A DNA stretch of 64,000 nt from Sulfurovum sp. (GCA_030949725.1 JAUZSE010000001.1:1-64000); one strand, 5' to 3'. Positions 18,083-26,920 are shown, counted from the stretch's first letter. The notes: generated by a model not told the origin, from the letters alone. Made by a program: numbers and translations.

Positions 18083-19229
18083 AAGTGAGAAAAAATCTCT
18101 ATTTAGATTTTTGACACTTTATGTGGCTATGGTCATCTTTATGATCACGTTACTTTCCTTGTTTTATTATCAGAGTCAAGAAAAACTGATGCTTTCTGAT
18201 CAACGAGCCATGTTAACTAACTATGCGTATATTCAAACAAAAAAACTTAAAGTCTTGCATCATTTTTTTGATGAAAGTATTGAATATCCTCGTGATTCTC
18301 GCTTCAAATCAGCTATTTATGATATGGAAGATGTACAAATATTTTCTTTACTGGAGGATGAAAATATACACTTCCATGAAGAGATATATATCAGCAAAAG
18401 TTACATACATTTAGTCAAGACACTAGATGAATATTATTTGGGGACAAAATATCTGATTATTGAAGTGGAGGACAGTGGTGCTTGGAGAGGAATAATATGG
18501 AAAAACATTATTGGATATGGTTCTATCTCTTTTTTATTTTTTCTACTTTTTGGGCTGTATCTGGCTAAACTCTTTTTAAAACCAATGCGTGATTCTATTC
18601 TATTGCTCGATAGGTTTATCAAAGATACCACACACGAACTCAATACACCACTTTCAGCAATACTAGCCAATGTTGAGATGATGGATACGGATGTTATGGT
18701 AGAGAAAAACAGAACAAAACTAAAGCGTATCAATATTGCTGCTAAAACAGTTTCTGTACTGTATAAAGATTTAACGTATTTGACTTTGGAGCAGGAGAAG
18801 ACCAATGATGATGAAGTGATCGATATTAGAGAACTTATTTATGACAGGTCAGAATACTTTTCCATTTTGGCACAGTCTAAACATTTAGAATGTAACTTGG
18901 ATTTGGAAGAGTCAAGTATCACGATAGACAGACGTAAATTTACCAGAGTGATCGATAATTTGATCTCAAATGCCATAAAATACAATAAGCGTCATGGTAC
19001 AGTAGGGATAGAATTGAAGCAAGGAAAATTGGTTATTTCGGATACGGGTATAGGCATGAACGAAGATACGATACCTTTTGTGTTCGATAGATATACACGT
19101 TTCAATAATGCCGAGGGTGGCTTTGGTGTAGGCTTAAGTATCGTTAAAAATATAGTAGACGAATATTATATATCTATCGAAGTAGAATCAAAAGAGGGCG
19201 AGGGGACAAGGATGGTGTTAAGATGGTAA
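18042..19229 (+). CDS. Sensor histidine kinase
   Basis: This is a 395-residue membrane kinase with a transmembrane segment near residues 25-45, a short periplasmic domain, a second transmembrane segment near 150-175, then the HisKA domain with DTTHELNTPLSAI (phosphorylated His) and a HATPase domain with NLISNAIKYN, SDTGIGM and GFGVGLSIVKN. The start used is TTG at 18042 inside the regulator gene; no other start precedes the first transmembrane segment in frame. It pairs with the OmpR-type regulator upstream and overlaps the next gene by seven bases. Confidence 0.92.
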   Translation: MLASKSKVTNSWLKSEKKSLFRFLTLYVAMVIFMITLLSLFYYQSQEKLMLSDQRAMLTNYAYIQTKKLKVLHHFFDESIEYPRDSRFKSAIYDMEDVQIFSLLEDENIHFHEEIYISKSYIHLVKTLDEYYLGTKYLIIEVEDSGAWRGIIWKNIIGYGSISFLFFLLFGLYLAKLFLKPMRDSILLLDRFIKDTTHELNTPLSAILANVEMMDTDVMVEKNRTKLKRINIAAKTVSVLYKDLTYLTLEQEKTNDDEVIDIRELIYDRSEYFSILAQSKHLECNLDLEESSITIDRRKFTRVIDNLISNAIKYNKRHGTVGIELKQGKLVISDTGIGMNEDTIPFVFDRYTRFNNAEGGFGVGLSIVKNIVDEYYISIEVESKEGEGTRMVLRW

Positions 19230-19567
19230 AACCTATAGTATGGGCTGTATTATTAGTATTTGTCACATCTACACATTTGTATGCTGAAGATGTCTATGAG
19301 TGTAATTGTGTGGAGTGTCATAGAGAATTACCGACATCTTTGCAACGGATGTTTATGCGTTATCTCCTTGTTTATGGTGGTGAAAAAAACCTCAAAGCAG
19401 GTCTTAAACATTATTTGAAATATCCATTAAGAGAAATATCAGTAATGTCGGAGCTATTTTTAGATAATTATGCCATTAAAAAGAAAACAACGTTGACGAA
19501 TGAGGAGATAGACGAAGCATTGGATATTTATTGGGAAAAATTCAAGGTAATAGGTAGATTGAAATAG
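19223..19567 (+). CDS. Small exported protein with a single CXXCH heme motif
   Basis: This 114-residue protein has a signal peptide (MVKPIVWAVLLVFVTSTHLYA) followed by ECNCVECHREL. CVECH fits the CXXCH heme-attachment motif of c-type cytochromes, and a further Cys sits just before it. The remainder is helical (about 75 residues) and has no other clear motif. It overlaps the histidine kinase by seven bases, so it probably belongs to the two-component operon and may act with the sensor. Heme attachment is inferred only from the motif. Confidence 0.6.
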   Translation: MVKPIVWAVLLVFVTSTHLYAEDVYECNCVECHRELPTSLQRMFMRYLLVYGGEKNLKAGLKHYLKYPLREISVMSELFLDNYAIKKKTTLTNEEIDEALDIYWEKFKVIGRLK

Positions 19568-19634
19568 TCACTTCACAATGTTTTCACAATTGTGTGTTAA
19601 AGTACCTCGTTTTAAATTTAAAGGAAAATATAAA

Positions 19635-19949
19635 ATGAAGAATTTTGCTCAATTGACATTTATTGCTTTATTTGGTTTGACAGTGTTTGTAACAACTACT
19701 TCAGCAGATGTTAGGAAAGGTCAAAAAGTATATCTTAAAGAACTAAAGGTTGATTGTGGCTTCTCTGGAGTTAAATTTGCACATTCACATACGCAAGATG
19801 AATGGGAAGCTATTAATGAAACTGGAAAATTCGCAGTTGAGGTAAAAAGATTGTGTCCTAAATCTAGCATTGAATATAGATATGTTACAGACCTCTATAG
19901 TTTTGTCTACGCATATGCGAAAGATTCGGGGAATTTACCTAGTCGTTAA
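19635..19949 (+). CDS. Small exported protein, cytochrome-like without heme motif
   Basis: This 104-residue protein has a signal peptide (MKNFAQLTFIALFGLTVFVT). The start is chosen at ATG 19635, after AAAGGAAAA at 19620-19628, rather than an in-frame start further up. The mature part begins DVRKGQKVYLKELKVDCGF, like the N-terminus of class I cytochrome c proteins, but no CXXCH is present; the two cysteines (VDCGF and KRLCP) could form a disulfide. It lies between the two-component operon and cytochrome c553. Function unknown. Confidence 0.65.
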   Translation: MKNFAQLTFIALFGLTVFVTTTSADVRKGQKVYLKELKVDCGFSGVKFAHSHTQDEWEAINETGKFAVEVKRLCPKSSIEYRYVTDLYSFVYAYAKDSGNLPSR

Positions 19950-20015
19950 TAGAGTATTAAGCAAAATAGCACTATTATTTTGTTTCTAATGACTAAAAGG
20001 AATTAAATATAGGTT

Positions 20016-20045
20016 CTGATATAAAGGCATTTGCTTTTATATCAG
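20016..20045 (+). promoter_or_regulatory. Strong RNA hairpin upstream of the cytochrome c553 gene
   Basis: CTGATATAAA at 20016-20025 pairs perfectly with TTTATATCAG at 20036-20045. The inner bases GGC/TGCT extend the stem with one G-U pair, and the loop is ATTT. No poly-T follows, and it lies 30 bases before the cytochrome start. It could protect or regulate the 5' end of that mRNA, or be a relic terminator. Confidence 0.45.
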
Positions 20046-20074
20046 TAAGAATATCAATTAAAAAAGGAATTAAA

Positions 20075-20371
20075 ATGAAAAAATTTGCAATCTCAATGTT
20101 ACTAGCTGGATCTACACTACTTATGGCTGACGGTGCTGCTGCTTATGCTAAATGTGTTGGTTGTCATGGTGCAAACGGTGAAAAATCTGCTCTAAATAAA
20201 TCTGCGATTATTACAGGTCAAGATGCAGCTAAAACTGTTGAGCAACTTAAAGGTTACAAAGCTGGTACACTTAATGTTCACGGAATGGGTGGTCTTATGA
20301 AAGGTCAAGTAGCTTCTATGGATGATGCTGCTATCAAAGCTGTTGCAGATTATATTGCAGCAATGAAATAA
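20075..20371 (+). CDS. Cytochrome c553-type periplasmic monoheme cytochrome
   Basis: This is a 98-residue protein with a signal peptide (MKKFAISMLLAGSTLLMADG), the heme-binding motif CVGCH at the start of the mature protein and a Met-containing loop (GMGGLMKGQVASMDD), where one Met is the likely axial ligand. This is the small class I cytochrome that shuttles electrons between bc1 complex and cbb3 oxidase in Campylobacterota. AAAAAGGAATT lies upstream at 20059-20069. It is transcribed alone and is followed by a strong hairpin. Confidence 0.93.
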   Translation: MKKFAISMLLAGSTLLMADGAAAYAKCVGCHGANGEKSALNKSAIITGQDAAKTVEQLKGYKAGTLNVHGMGGLMKGQVASMDDAAIKAVADYIAAMK

Positions 20372-20390
20372 TACGTTTTTAAACGTTTAC

Positions 20391-20416
20391 ATTCAAAAGC
20401 CTTTTGGCTTTTGAAT
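20391..20416. terminator. Bidirectional terminator hairpin
   Basis: A perfect 11-bp stem (ATTCAAAAGCC / GGCTTTTGAAT) with a TTTT loop lies between the convergent cytochrome c553 and lipoprotein genes. The stem is A/T-rich at its base, with runs of A and T that could serve transcripts from either side. Confidence 0.75.
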
Positions 20417-20426
20417 ACTTACCTCT

Positions 20427-20804
20427 TTACATACTACTTCCACATTTACCCGCTTCACATTTCATAGCAGAGACTTCTTTTTTAGGTACTGTTTTAGTAT
20501 TGTCTGCTGCACATTTTGTACTTAATCTTCCTGTACTTTCAACACGCACACAGGCGTAGAGTTTTTTGGTTGTAGATGCTTTTAGAACACAGTCCCGTCT
20601 GCTATCATCTTCTTTGAGTTGATTTAGGATGTTTAATTTCTTTTTAACAAGCACTGCAGAACCATCCACCATAGATGCACCACATTTCCCTGCACCACAT
20701 TTCATCCCACCTTCTGTGATAGAGTCTTTTTGTTTCTCTCCACTACAACCTGAGAATGAGAGTAGAGCCAATACACTTAGATACATTAGATATTTATTTT
20801 TCAT
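20427..20804 (-). CDS. Cys-rich lipoprotein with two MKCxxGKCG motifs
   Basis: This is a 125-residue protein. The signal sequence has a lipobox (LLSFSGC, lipidated Cys near residue 20). Two copies of the same short motif follow, MKCGAGKCGASM near residues 34-45 and MKCEAGKCGSSM at the very C-terminus, separated by a domain with further Cys (SRRDCVLKA, LYACVRVES, STKCAADN). Paired thiols next to Met suggest a soft-metal site, such as Cu(I). It lies 15 bp downstream of the CusA-type gene and probably belongs to the efflux operon. No named family is recognised. Confidence 0.65.
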   Translation of the reverse strand: MKNKYLMYLSVLALLSFSGCSGEKQKDSITEGGMKCGAGKCGASMVDGSAVLVKKKLNILNQLKEDDSRRDCVLKASTTKKLYACVRVESTGRLSTKCAADNTKTVPKKEVSAMKCEAGKCGSSM

Positions 20805-20819
20805 TTTTAACCTCGTTTT

Positions 20820-23800
20820 TTATTTTAACCTATGTTTCTCATACATTTCATAAAAGATTGGTATAAGAAGCAAACTTAACACCGCAGAACTCACAACCCC
20901 ACCTATCATAGGTGCAGCGATACGTTGCATCACTTCTGAACCAACCCCATGGGTATACATAATGGGAAGCAACCCTGCCAAAATGGCAAATACGGTCATG
21001 AGTTTTGGTCTTACTCTTTGCACCGCACCCTCATAGATAGCAGCATTGAGTGCTTGTAAGTCAAACTTGTCTTTAAGCTTTACTTTTGACTCTTCTACTG
21101 CTTCTTTGAGATAGACTATCATCACAATGGCCGTCTCAGAAGCCACACCAAGCAGTGCCATAAAGCCAACTATGATGGCTATGCTCATGTTGAATCCAAG
21201 TATATCTACATAGTAAAACCCTCCTAGTAGTGCAAAAGGAAGGGTAAAGAAGACGATCAAAGTGGGTACTATTTGTCCTAAAGCAAAGTAAATCAATACA
21301 AGTATCACAAGTAAAACAGTAGGAATGATCCAGATGATTTTTTCCATGGCTGACTCAAGATACTCAGATTGTCCTGCCCACTCTATGTAGTATCCTGAAG
21401 GCATTTTAATATCTTCAAGCACCTTGATGGCTTCTTCTTTATAGGTAACTACAGACATGCCGATCTGTGGTGTAATATAGATAAAGGTTACTGGCGTAGC
21501 CATTTCAGATTTTATGACCGAAGCACTTTGCCTATACTCCACCTTTGTAAAAGTGGAGAGTGGTACAAATCCAAAAGGTGTTTTGACTTGTATGTTTCGT
21601 ATCTCTTCTAAGTTTCGGCGTTCTTCTTCTTCAAAACGTAGGGCGATAGGGTAACGCTCCAAACCTTTATACATAGTGGTGATTTTTTTTCCACCAATGG
21701 CAGCAGAGGTGTATTCTAAAATGACAGATTTTGAAATGTTGTAACGTTTTAGTGCTTCTGTATCGATGTTGATGTCGATGAAAAAACCGGCAGAAGCTTG
21801 ATCAGAAATGACAGACTGTGTGCTTTTTAGGTCACGTAGTTTACTTTCTATCTGCTGTGCCACTTCTTGTAATCCTTTGGCATCTTTTCCGTAAAGTTTG
21901 ATACCAAGAGGTGTTCTGATACCAGAAAGTAGCATATCTATACGCCCACGAATAGGGTAAGTCCAAGAGTTTACAAGACCTGTAACTTGCAAGGCTTTGT
22001 CCATCTGCGACATGAGTTTTTCTGTCGTCATCCCTTCTCTCCACTCCTCTTTGGGTTTGAAAGTGATGATAGTCTCTATCATCCCTAAGGGTGCAGGGTC
22101 TGTAGCAGAGTTGGCGCGTCCACCTTTGCCAAATACGGTTTCAACCTCGGGGAAGCTTTTGAGAATTTTGTCTGTTTTTTGTGTGAGCATTTTACTTTGA
22201 TCTACAGAGATACCGTAAGGAGTCACAGGCATGTACATGACTGTTTGTTCATCGAGCATAGGCATAAACTCCCAGTTGAGTTTTTGGTAAAGTGGTACAG
22301 CCAAAAGAAGTAAACCAAAAGCTATGGCGATGACCAAATATTTCAATTTTAATCCATAGACCAAAATAGGATGATAGAGCCAGATGAAAAATCTGTTTAG
22401 AGGGTTTTTGGCCTCAGGTATGATCTTCCCTTTGACGAAAAAAATCATCAGTACAGGTACCAGTGTCACAGACAAAATGGCACCAGCAGTCATAGCAAAT
22501 GTTTTGGTAAAGGCAAGTGGTGTAAATAGCAAGCCCTCTTGTCCTGAAAGTGCAAAGATAGGAAGAAAAGAGACTACTACCAGTGCCAAAGCAAAGAAGA
22601 TGGGTCTGCCGACTATTTGTGAAGCTTTGACTATGGCAGAGATGCGTTCAGTCTCTTTGAGATGTCGCCCATGTTTACCTTCTTCTTTATGTATGGCTTT
22701 ATGGGCATTCTCTATCATGACGATGGAGGCATCGACCATGGCTCCTATGGCTATGGCAATCCCTCCTAAAGACATAATATTTGATCCTATACCAAAAAGT
22801 TTCATAAGTAAGAAAGTTAAACCGATGGTCAAAGGCAAGACAATCAATACAATGAGCGAAGAGCGAAAATGTGCCAAAAAGAGACCGATGATAAGTACCA
22901 CAATAAGGCTCTCTTCAATCAACGTACCTTTTAAGGTATCTACAGCTTTTGAGATAAGTTCGGAACGGTCATAGGTTGTGACGACCTCCACACCTTCTAC
23001 TTTGAGTTCAGATATTTTAGTTTTGATACGTTTAAGTGCAGCATAAACATCTTCCCCATAACGAAGCATAACTATACCACCAACCACTTCACCTTCACCG
23101 TTTAAGTCTGCCATACCACGTCTGGCAGCAGGTACTTTTTCTACACGCCCAATGTCTCCTAGGGTTAGGGGAATGCCATCTTTGGAGTCAATCACGAGTT
23201 CTCGCATTTCATCTAAGTTCTTGATATAACCTTTGGCTTGCACCATCCATTCAAATCCATTTTGAATGACGATACGTCCACCTGTATCGTTGTTGTTGTT
23301 TTTGAGTGTACGCGTGACATCTGCAATGGAGAGATTGTGCTGCACTAGAGCATCGTTGTTTACCGTTATCTGATAGGTCGGTACAAAACCACCGATAGTG
23401 GCTACTTCTGAGACACCATCTACAGCCATAAGTGCATACTTATAGTAGTAGTCTTGCAAGGTACGAAGTTCTTCTAGTGTTTTAGTCTGTGAAGTCAGTG
23501 CATATTCATAAGCCCATCCTACTCCTGAAGCATCTGGTCCTAGTGCCACTTCCATATTGTCAGGTAGTTGAGACTGAATGGAAGCCAATTGCTCAAGTAC
23601 ACGTGAACGTGCCCAGTAAAGGTCTGTACCTTCTTTGAAGATGATGTAAATCAGTGCATTTTCATAGGTAGAGAAGCCACGTACTGTCTCGATGTTTGAG
23701 ATGGCAAGAAATTGTGAGACCAGAGGGTACGTTCCCTGATCTTCGATGATCTCTGGACTTTGACCTTTCCATGTAACTTGCACGATGACTTGAGGAGGCG

Positions 23801-23927
23801 AGAGGTCAGGAAGGGCATCGAGTGGTGTATGTTTCATAGACCATATAGACCCCATCACAATAAATACAGAAGCCATCAAGACTAAAAAACGGTTTTTGAC
23901 ACTCCACGCTATTATTTTTTCAATCAT
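20820..23927 (-). CDS. cusA: CusA/CzcA-family heavy-metal efflux RND pump
   Basis: This is a 1035-residue inner-membrane proton-driven pump. It has the RND layout of 12 transmembrane helices and two large periplasmic loops; the proton-relay helix contains GGIAIAIGAMVDASIVMIE, typical of the HME subfamily (Cu/Ag or Zn/Co/Cd), and the N-terminus has DALPDLSPPQVIVQV. The C-terminal helix region ends LLIPIFYEMYEKH. It forms a tripartite complex with the adaptor and TolC-like protein encoded just upstream. Metal specificity is not fixed by the sequence; the Cys motifs in neighbouring proteins favour copper or silver. The symbol is by similarity. Confidence 0.92.
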   Translation of the reverse strand: MIEKIIAWSVKNRFLVLMASVFIVMGSIWSMKHTPLDALPDLSPPQVIVQVTWKGQSPEIIEDQGTYPLVSQFLAISNIETVRGFSTYENALIYIIFKEGTDLYWARSRVLEQLASIQSQLPDNMEVALGPDASGVGWAYEYALTSQTKTLEELRTLQDYYYKYALMAVDGVSEVATIGGFVPTYQITVNNDALVQHNLSIADVTRTLKNNNNDTGGRIVIQNGFEWMVQAKGYIKNLDEMRELVIDSKDGIPLTLGDIGRVEKVPAARRGMADLNGEGEVVGGIVMLRYGEDVYAALKRIKTKISELKVEGVEVVTTYDRSELISKAVDTLKGTLIEESLIVVLIIGLFLAHFRSSLIVLIVLPLTIGLTFLLMKLFGIGSNIMSLGGIAIAIGAMVDASIVMIENAHKAIHKEEGKHGRHLKETERISAIVKASQIVGRPIFFALALVVVSFLPIFALSGQEGLLFTPLAFTKTFAMTAGAILSVTLVPVLMIFFVKGKIIPEAKNPLNRFFIWLYHPILVYGLKLKYLVIAIAFGLLLLAVPLYQKLNWEFMPMLDEQTVMYMPVTPYGISVDQSKMLTQKTDKILKSFPEVETVFGKGGRANSATDPAPLGMIETIITFKPKEEWREGMTTEKLMSQMDKALQVTGLVNSWTYPIRGRIDMLLSGIRTPLGIKLYGKDAKGLQEVAQQIESKLRDLKSTQSVISDQASAGFFIDINIDTEALKRYNISKSVILEYTSAAIGGKKITTMYKGLERYPIALRFEEEERRNLEEIRNIQVKTPFGFVPLSTFTKVEYRQSASVIKSEMATPVTFIYITPQIGMSVVTYKEEAIKVLEDIKMPSGYYIEWAGQSEYLESAMEKIIWIIPTVLLVILVLIYFALGQIVPTLIVFFTLPFALLGGFYYVDILGFNMSIAIIVGFMALLGVASETAIVMIVYLKEAVEESKVKLKDKFDLQALNAAIYEGAVQRVRPKLMTVFAILAGLLPIMYTHGVGSEVMQRIAAPMIGGVVSSAVLSLLLIPIFYEMYEKHRLK

Positions 23928-23939
23928 TTTTGAACCTTA

Positions 23940-25130
23940 CTAATAAATACTGTTGATTTGTGCATCTGAATCCATCATAAAGAGTGCATTGTCTACCACA
24001 TCTTCACCTTCACTCAAACCATTTTTGACTATATAATACTGATTGTCCAATGGTTCTATCTCAATCTTGACAGGCTCATACTCACCTTTGAATTCTGTGG
24101 CAAGAAAGGCATACCATTGACCATCTTTTCTCATGGCAGCAGTGCGTGGGATGAGAAGTTTTGTTGTACTCGGCATAGAAGAGTGAATCTTAGCATACAT
24201 TCCTGGGAGCAATATGCCTTCTGCATTGTCAACCAGAAAACGTAGTGTAGCAGTAGCTTCTTTAGGGTTCATCATAGGATAAAGCTGTAATTTTTTGGCT
24301 TTAAAAGTTTTTGTGCTACTCTCCACTTTAACGCTAAAGTTTTTTAAGTTTGCTAGAGAAGAGAGTTCTTTTTGAAAGAGTTTTGCTTCTAGCCATACTG
24401 TATCTAGATTGACAATTTCAAAAAGTTTTTGCTGTTTTTTTATACTTGAACCTTCATTGATACTTTTCATAAATACCCAACCAGAAATGGGTGCATAAAT
24501 CGTTGTATATTCATCCACTGTTCTTGTTGTTTTGATAGCTTCAATCTCTTTATCACAAACATTAAGCAGTCTGAGTTTGGCTCTAGCACCCCTTAACATG
24601 CCTGAAGAAAGACGTTTTGCATTGAATTTAAGTGAGCTTAGGTAGTCTTGTTTGGCTTTGAAAACTTCAGCAGAATAAATCTTCACCAATGCTTCTCCTT
24701 CTTCTACCTTTTTATAGAGGGTATTGGCATAAAGTCTTTCTACAAAGCCACTGTACCAGGAAACCACATCAATTTTACGAGACTCTTGGGCTACGATATA
24801 GCCGTAATTGATTTGTTCTTTGGCTGCTTTTTGTGCGATTACTTTTATGGTTCTAACATTAAAAAGCTGTTCTATGACACGTTTGTTTTTACGTTCTTGT
24901 ATTTTTGCTGGATCATTTTTTGCTTTCTCTTTTTCTTTTGCTTCTTCTTCTAGCATTATGGCATGTTCTTTGGCTGTCAAGCCACCTGTATTTTTTGTTT
25001 CATCTGGTTTTGCAGGTGTTACTTTTTTACTGCTCTCATCGCCAGTGCTACATTTCCCTGCTTCGCATTTCATCTCGGCTTGTGCTTCTAGTGTAAAAAG
25101 AAGAAGCGTGAGTATCATTATTTTTATCAT
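23940..25130 (-). CDS. cusB: CusB-type periplasmic adaptor with N-terminal MKCxxGKC motif
   Basis: This 396-residue membrane-fusion protein has a signal peptide (MIKIMILTLLLFTLEAQA). Directly after it comes EMKCEAGKCSTGD, the same Cys motif as in the neighbouring lipoprotein. A Lys/Glu-rich linker follows (about 40-80), then a helical hairpin (KAKQDYLSSLKFNAKRL), a lipoyl-like half and beta-barrel (YAPISGWVFMKSINEGSSI, LPGMYAKIHS). The adaptor links the RND pump to the outer-membrane channel. It overlaps the TolC-like gene by four bases. The extra metal-binding N-terminus is reminiscent of the metal-binding N-terminal segment of E. coli CusB, though the motif is different. Confidence 0.9.
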   Translation of the reverse strand: MIKIMILTLLLFTLEAQAEMKCEAGKCSTGDESSKKVTPAKPDETKNTGGLTAKEHAIMLEEEAKEKEKAKNDPAKIQERKNKRVIEQLFNVRTIKVIAQKAAKEQINYGYIVAQESRKIDVVSWYSGFVERLYANTLYKKVEEGEALVKIYSAEVFKAKQDYLSSLKFNAKRLSSGMLRGARAKLRLLNVCDKEIEAIKTTRTVDEYTTIYAPISGWVFMKSINEGSSIKKQQKLFEIVNLDTVWLEAKLFQKELSSLANLKNFSVKVESSTKTFKAKKLQLYPMMNPKEATATLRFLVDNAEGILLPGMYAKIHSSMPSTTKLLIPRTAAMRKDGQWYAFLATEFKGEYEPVKIEIEPLDNQYYIVKNGLSEGEDVVDNALFMMDSDAQINSIY

Positions 25131-26338
25131 TTTATCTTTCCTATAAGTGCATTGAGTTTGGCTACGGTTCTTAGATAGACGGCTTTTGCCACCGTTCTTT
25201 CTTCGTCAAGATCGAGTTTTTGTTCCAATAGATTGGTATAGGTAAAAAGGTCTTCGCCACTTTCTATGGACGCTTCATTGAGTTCAAACATATGTTGAAG
25301 TTTTGGCAAACTGTCATTTTGTATAATCTCATAGATATGTTGGGCTTCTTTCATTTTTGCGTATGAGATGCGTATGTCACTTTCAAGTGCATATCGGTAG
25401 TCCAATGAAGCACTTTTGGCTGCCAATGCATCTGTATATGCTGCCTCTGTTTCCAGTTTTTCTGAACCATATATGGGCATAGAAAAACCTACAGAAACAG
25501 AGGCATAATCTTCAAACTCTTGACGGTTAAAATATCCTACTTGAACAAAAGGGTCTGGGTTTACTTCCAGTGCTTTTATACTGTGGTTGGCTTTAGCAAC
25601 CTTTGTTTGGGAAAGTGTTTGTTGGTAGGCAGGGCTTTTGTCCACTTGGGAGAGGTAGTAGGCTAATGACTTAGGCTTAAACATACGAAAACTATCGGAG
25701 ACGCTAACATGCTTCTTTTGCACCAGATAAGCAAGTTTTGCTTCTTGTGATTTCTGTACATATTTATAACGTTCTAAGCGTATATGTAGTCGGGAGAGTA
25801 GTAATTCAGCTGCCATACTGCTCGAATGACTCATCGTATCTGTGGAGGTATAGGCATCATAGAGTGCAATGTTTTGCGTGGTTAGTTTTTCATACTGTGC
25901 TACTATGCGTATACGTTCTCTAATTTCCAATATCGAATAAGAAGTCTTTCTAATCTCCTCCGCAAGTTTTACTTTTGAAAGTGCATAAGAGTCTTCTATG
26001 ACAGATTTTTGGGCACGTACAAAATGTTCTCTTGCATCTATCTTCCCAAACCAAGGAAAACGTTGTTTCACATTGAGAGCCTGATATTGCATAGGTTCAA
26101 GTCCACGGTTGGTGGGAGCATCAAAACGAATATCACTGACGTTGAGAGAAAGTTCCGGATTGGACCAGTTTCTGCTTTTTGAGATACGGGCATCCATGCT
26201 CAAAAGGCGATGTTGAATGGCTTGAAGGGAAGGGTGCTTTTTAAATGACTGTTTTATGAGAGAGTCAATACTTTGCGCCTGTAGTGAGGAAAGCGTCAAG
26301 GAAAGGGTTAAAAAAAGATAAAGTATGATAGGCATCAT
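25127..26338 (-). CDS. TolC-family outer membrane channel (CusC-like)
   Basis: This 403-residue protein has a signal peptide (MMPIILYLFLTLSLTLSSLQAQ) and two repeats of the outer-membrane efflux fold, with long helices (QHRLLSMDARISKSRNWSNP, KLAEEIRKTSYSILEIRERI). It is the first gene of the efflux operon tolC-cusB-cusA-lipoprotein. AGGAG precedes the start. It is divergent from the gene at 26477. Confidence 0.88.
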   Translation of the reverse strand: MMPIILYLFLTLSLTLSSLQAQSIDSLIKQSFKKHPSLQAIQHRLLSMDARISKSRNWSNPELSLNVSDIRFDAPTNRGLEPMQYQALNVKQRFPWFGKIDAREHFVRAQKSVIEDSYALSKVKLAEEIRKTSYSILEIRERIRIVAQYEKLTTQNIALYDAYTSTDTMSHSSSMAAELLLSRLHIRLERYKYVQKSQEAKLAYLVQKKHVSVSDSFRMFKPKSLAYYLSQVDKSPAYQQTLSQTKVAKANHSIKALEVNPDPFVQVGYFNRQEFEDYASVSVGFSMPIYGSEKLETEAAYTDALAAKSASLDYRYALESDIRISYAKMKEAQHIYEIIQNDSLPKLQHMFELNEASIESGEDLFTYTNLLEQKLDLDEERTVAKAVYLRTVAKLNALIGKIK

Positions 26339-26415
26339 ATCTCCTAGTGTTTAATCTATATGTAGTATAGTGTAATAGCGTGCATGAAGTGTGCAGATAA
26401 TATCTATAGATTTAC

Positions 26416-26444
26416 TTGACATTATATAGTTTTTTGGCTAAAAT
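26416..26444 (+). promoter_or_regulatory. Sigma-70-type promoter for the DUF4395 gene
   Basis: TTGACA at 26416-26421 and TAAAAT at 26439-26444 are separated by exactly 17 bases, close to the consensus spacing. It drives the plus-strand genes from 26477. The divergent efflux operon has no equally clear promoter. Confidence 0.65.
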
Positions 26445-26476
26445 ACACTCTAAATTTATAATAGAAGGAAAGAAGT

Positions 26477-26920
26477 ATGTCTGCTAGTTGTCCAATATCT
26501 ACAAGAAGAGTTGATTCAAATATGGTAAGAATTATCTCCTTTCAAGTGGCACTTTTTACAGTCCTCATTCTTGTCACTCAAGAAAGTATTTTTGCATTGC
26601 TATTATTGTTTGACTTTTTTATGAGAACTCTACGACAATCCAATTTTAGTCCTTTTCATATATTGGGACAGTTTGTAGTTACGGTGTGGGGTATTGCTCC
26701 TAAGCTTTGTGATGAATCACCCAAAAGATTTGCACTGTATCTTGGACTTATTATTTCATTGTTTCTTGTGGTTTCTTATTTGGCAGGATTTATAGTGTTG
26801 GCTACTATTATAAGCGTTATTTTATTGCTTTGTGCATCATTTGAAACACTGTTTGACTTTTGTATAGGATGTAAGCTATACTACGCCATCCAAATAGGTA
26901 AAGGTTTTTTATATAAATGA
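26477..26920 (+). CDS. DUF4395 family membrane protein
   Basis: This 147-residue membrane protein has four hydrophobic segments. The N-terminal CPISTRRVDSNMVRII and the C-terminal FDFCIGCKLYYAI with a CxxC pair match DUF4395; the middle ESPKRFALYLGLI is also typical. DUF4395 proteins often accompany thioredoxin, rhodanese or sulfur-metabolism genes; their function is not known. GAAGGAAAG precedes the start. The end overlaps the Rrf2 gene by four bases. Confidence 0.88.
   Translation: MSASCPISTRRVDSNMVRIISFQVALFTVLILVTQESIFALLLLFDFFMRTLRQSNFSPFHILGQFVVTVWGIAPKLCDESPKRFALYLGLIISLFLVVSYLAGFIVLATIISVILLLCASFETLFDFCIGCKLYYAIQIGKGFLYK

Noticed and set aside
20427-20804. MKCxxGKCG considered as a heme c motif
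   Set aside because: The second Cys is not followed by His, and the spacing is Cys-x4-Cys; metal binding by thiolates is more likely.
22384-22974. Long antisense open frame within the CusA-type gene
   Set aside because: It lies wholly inside a well-supported gene, has low-complexity Lys/Ala/Met-rich composition and no ribosome-binding site or family resemblance.
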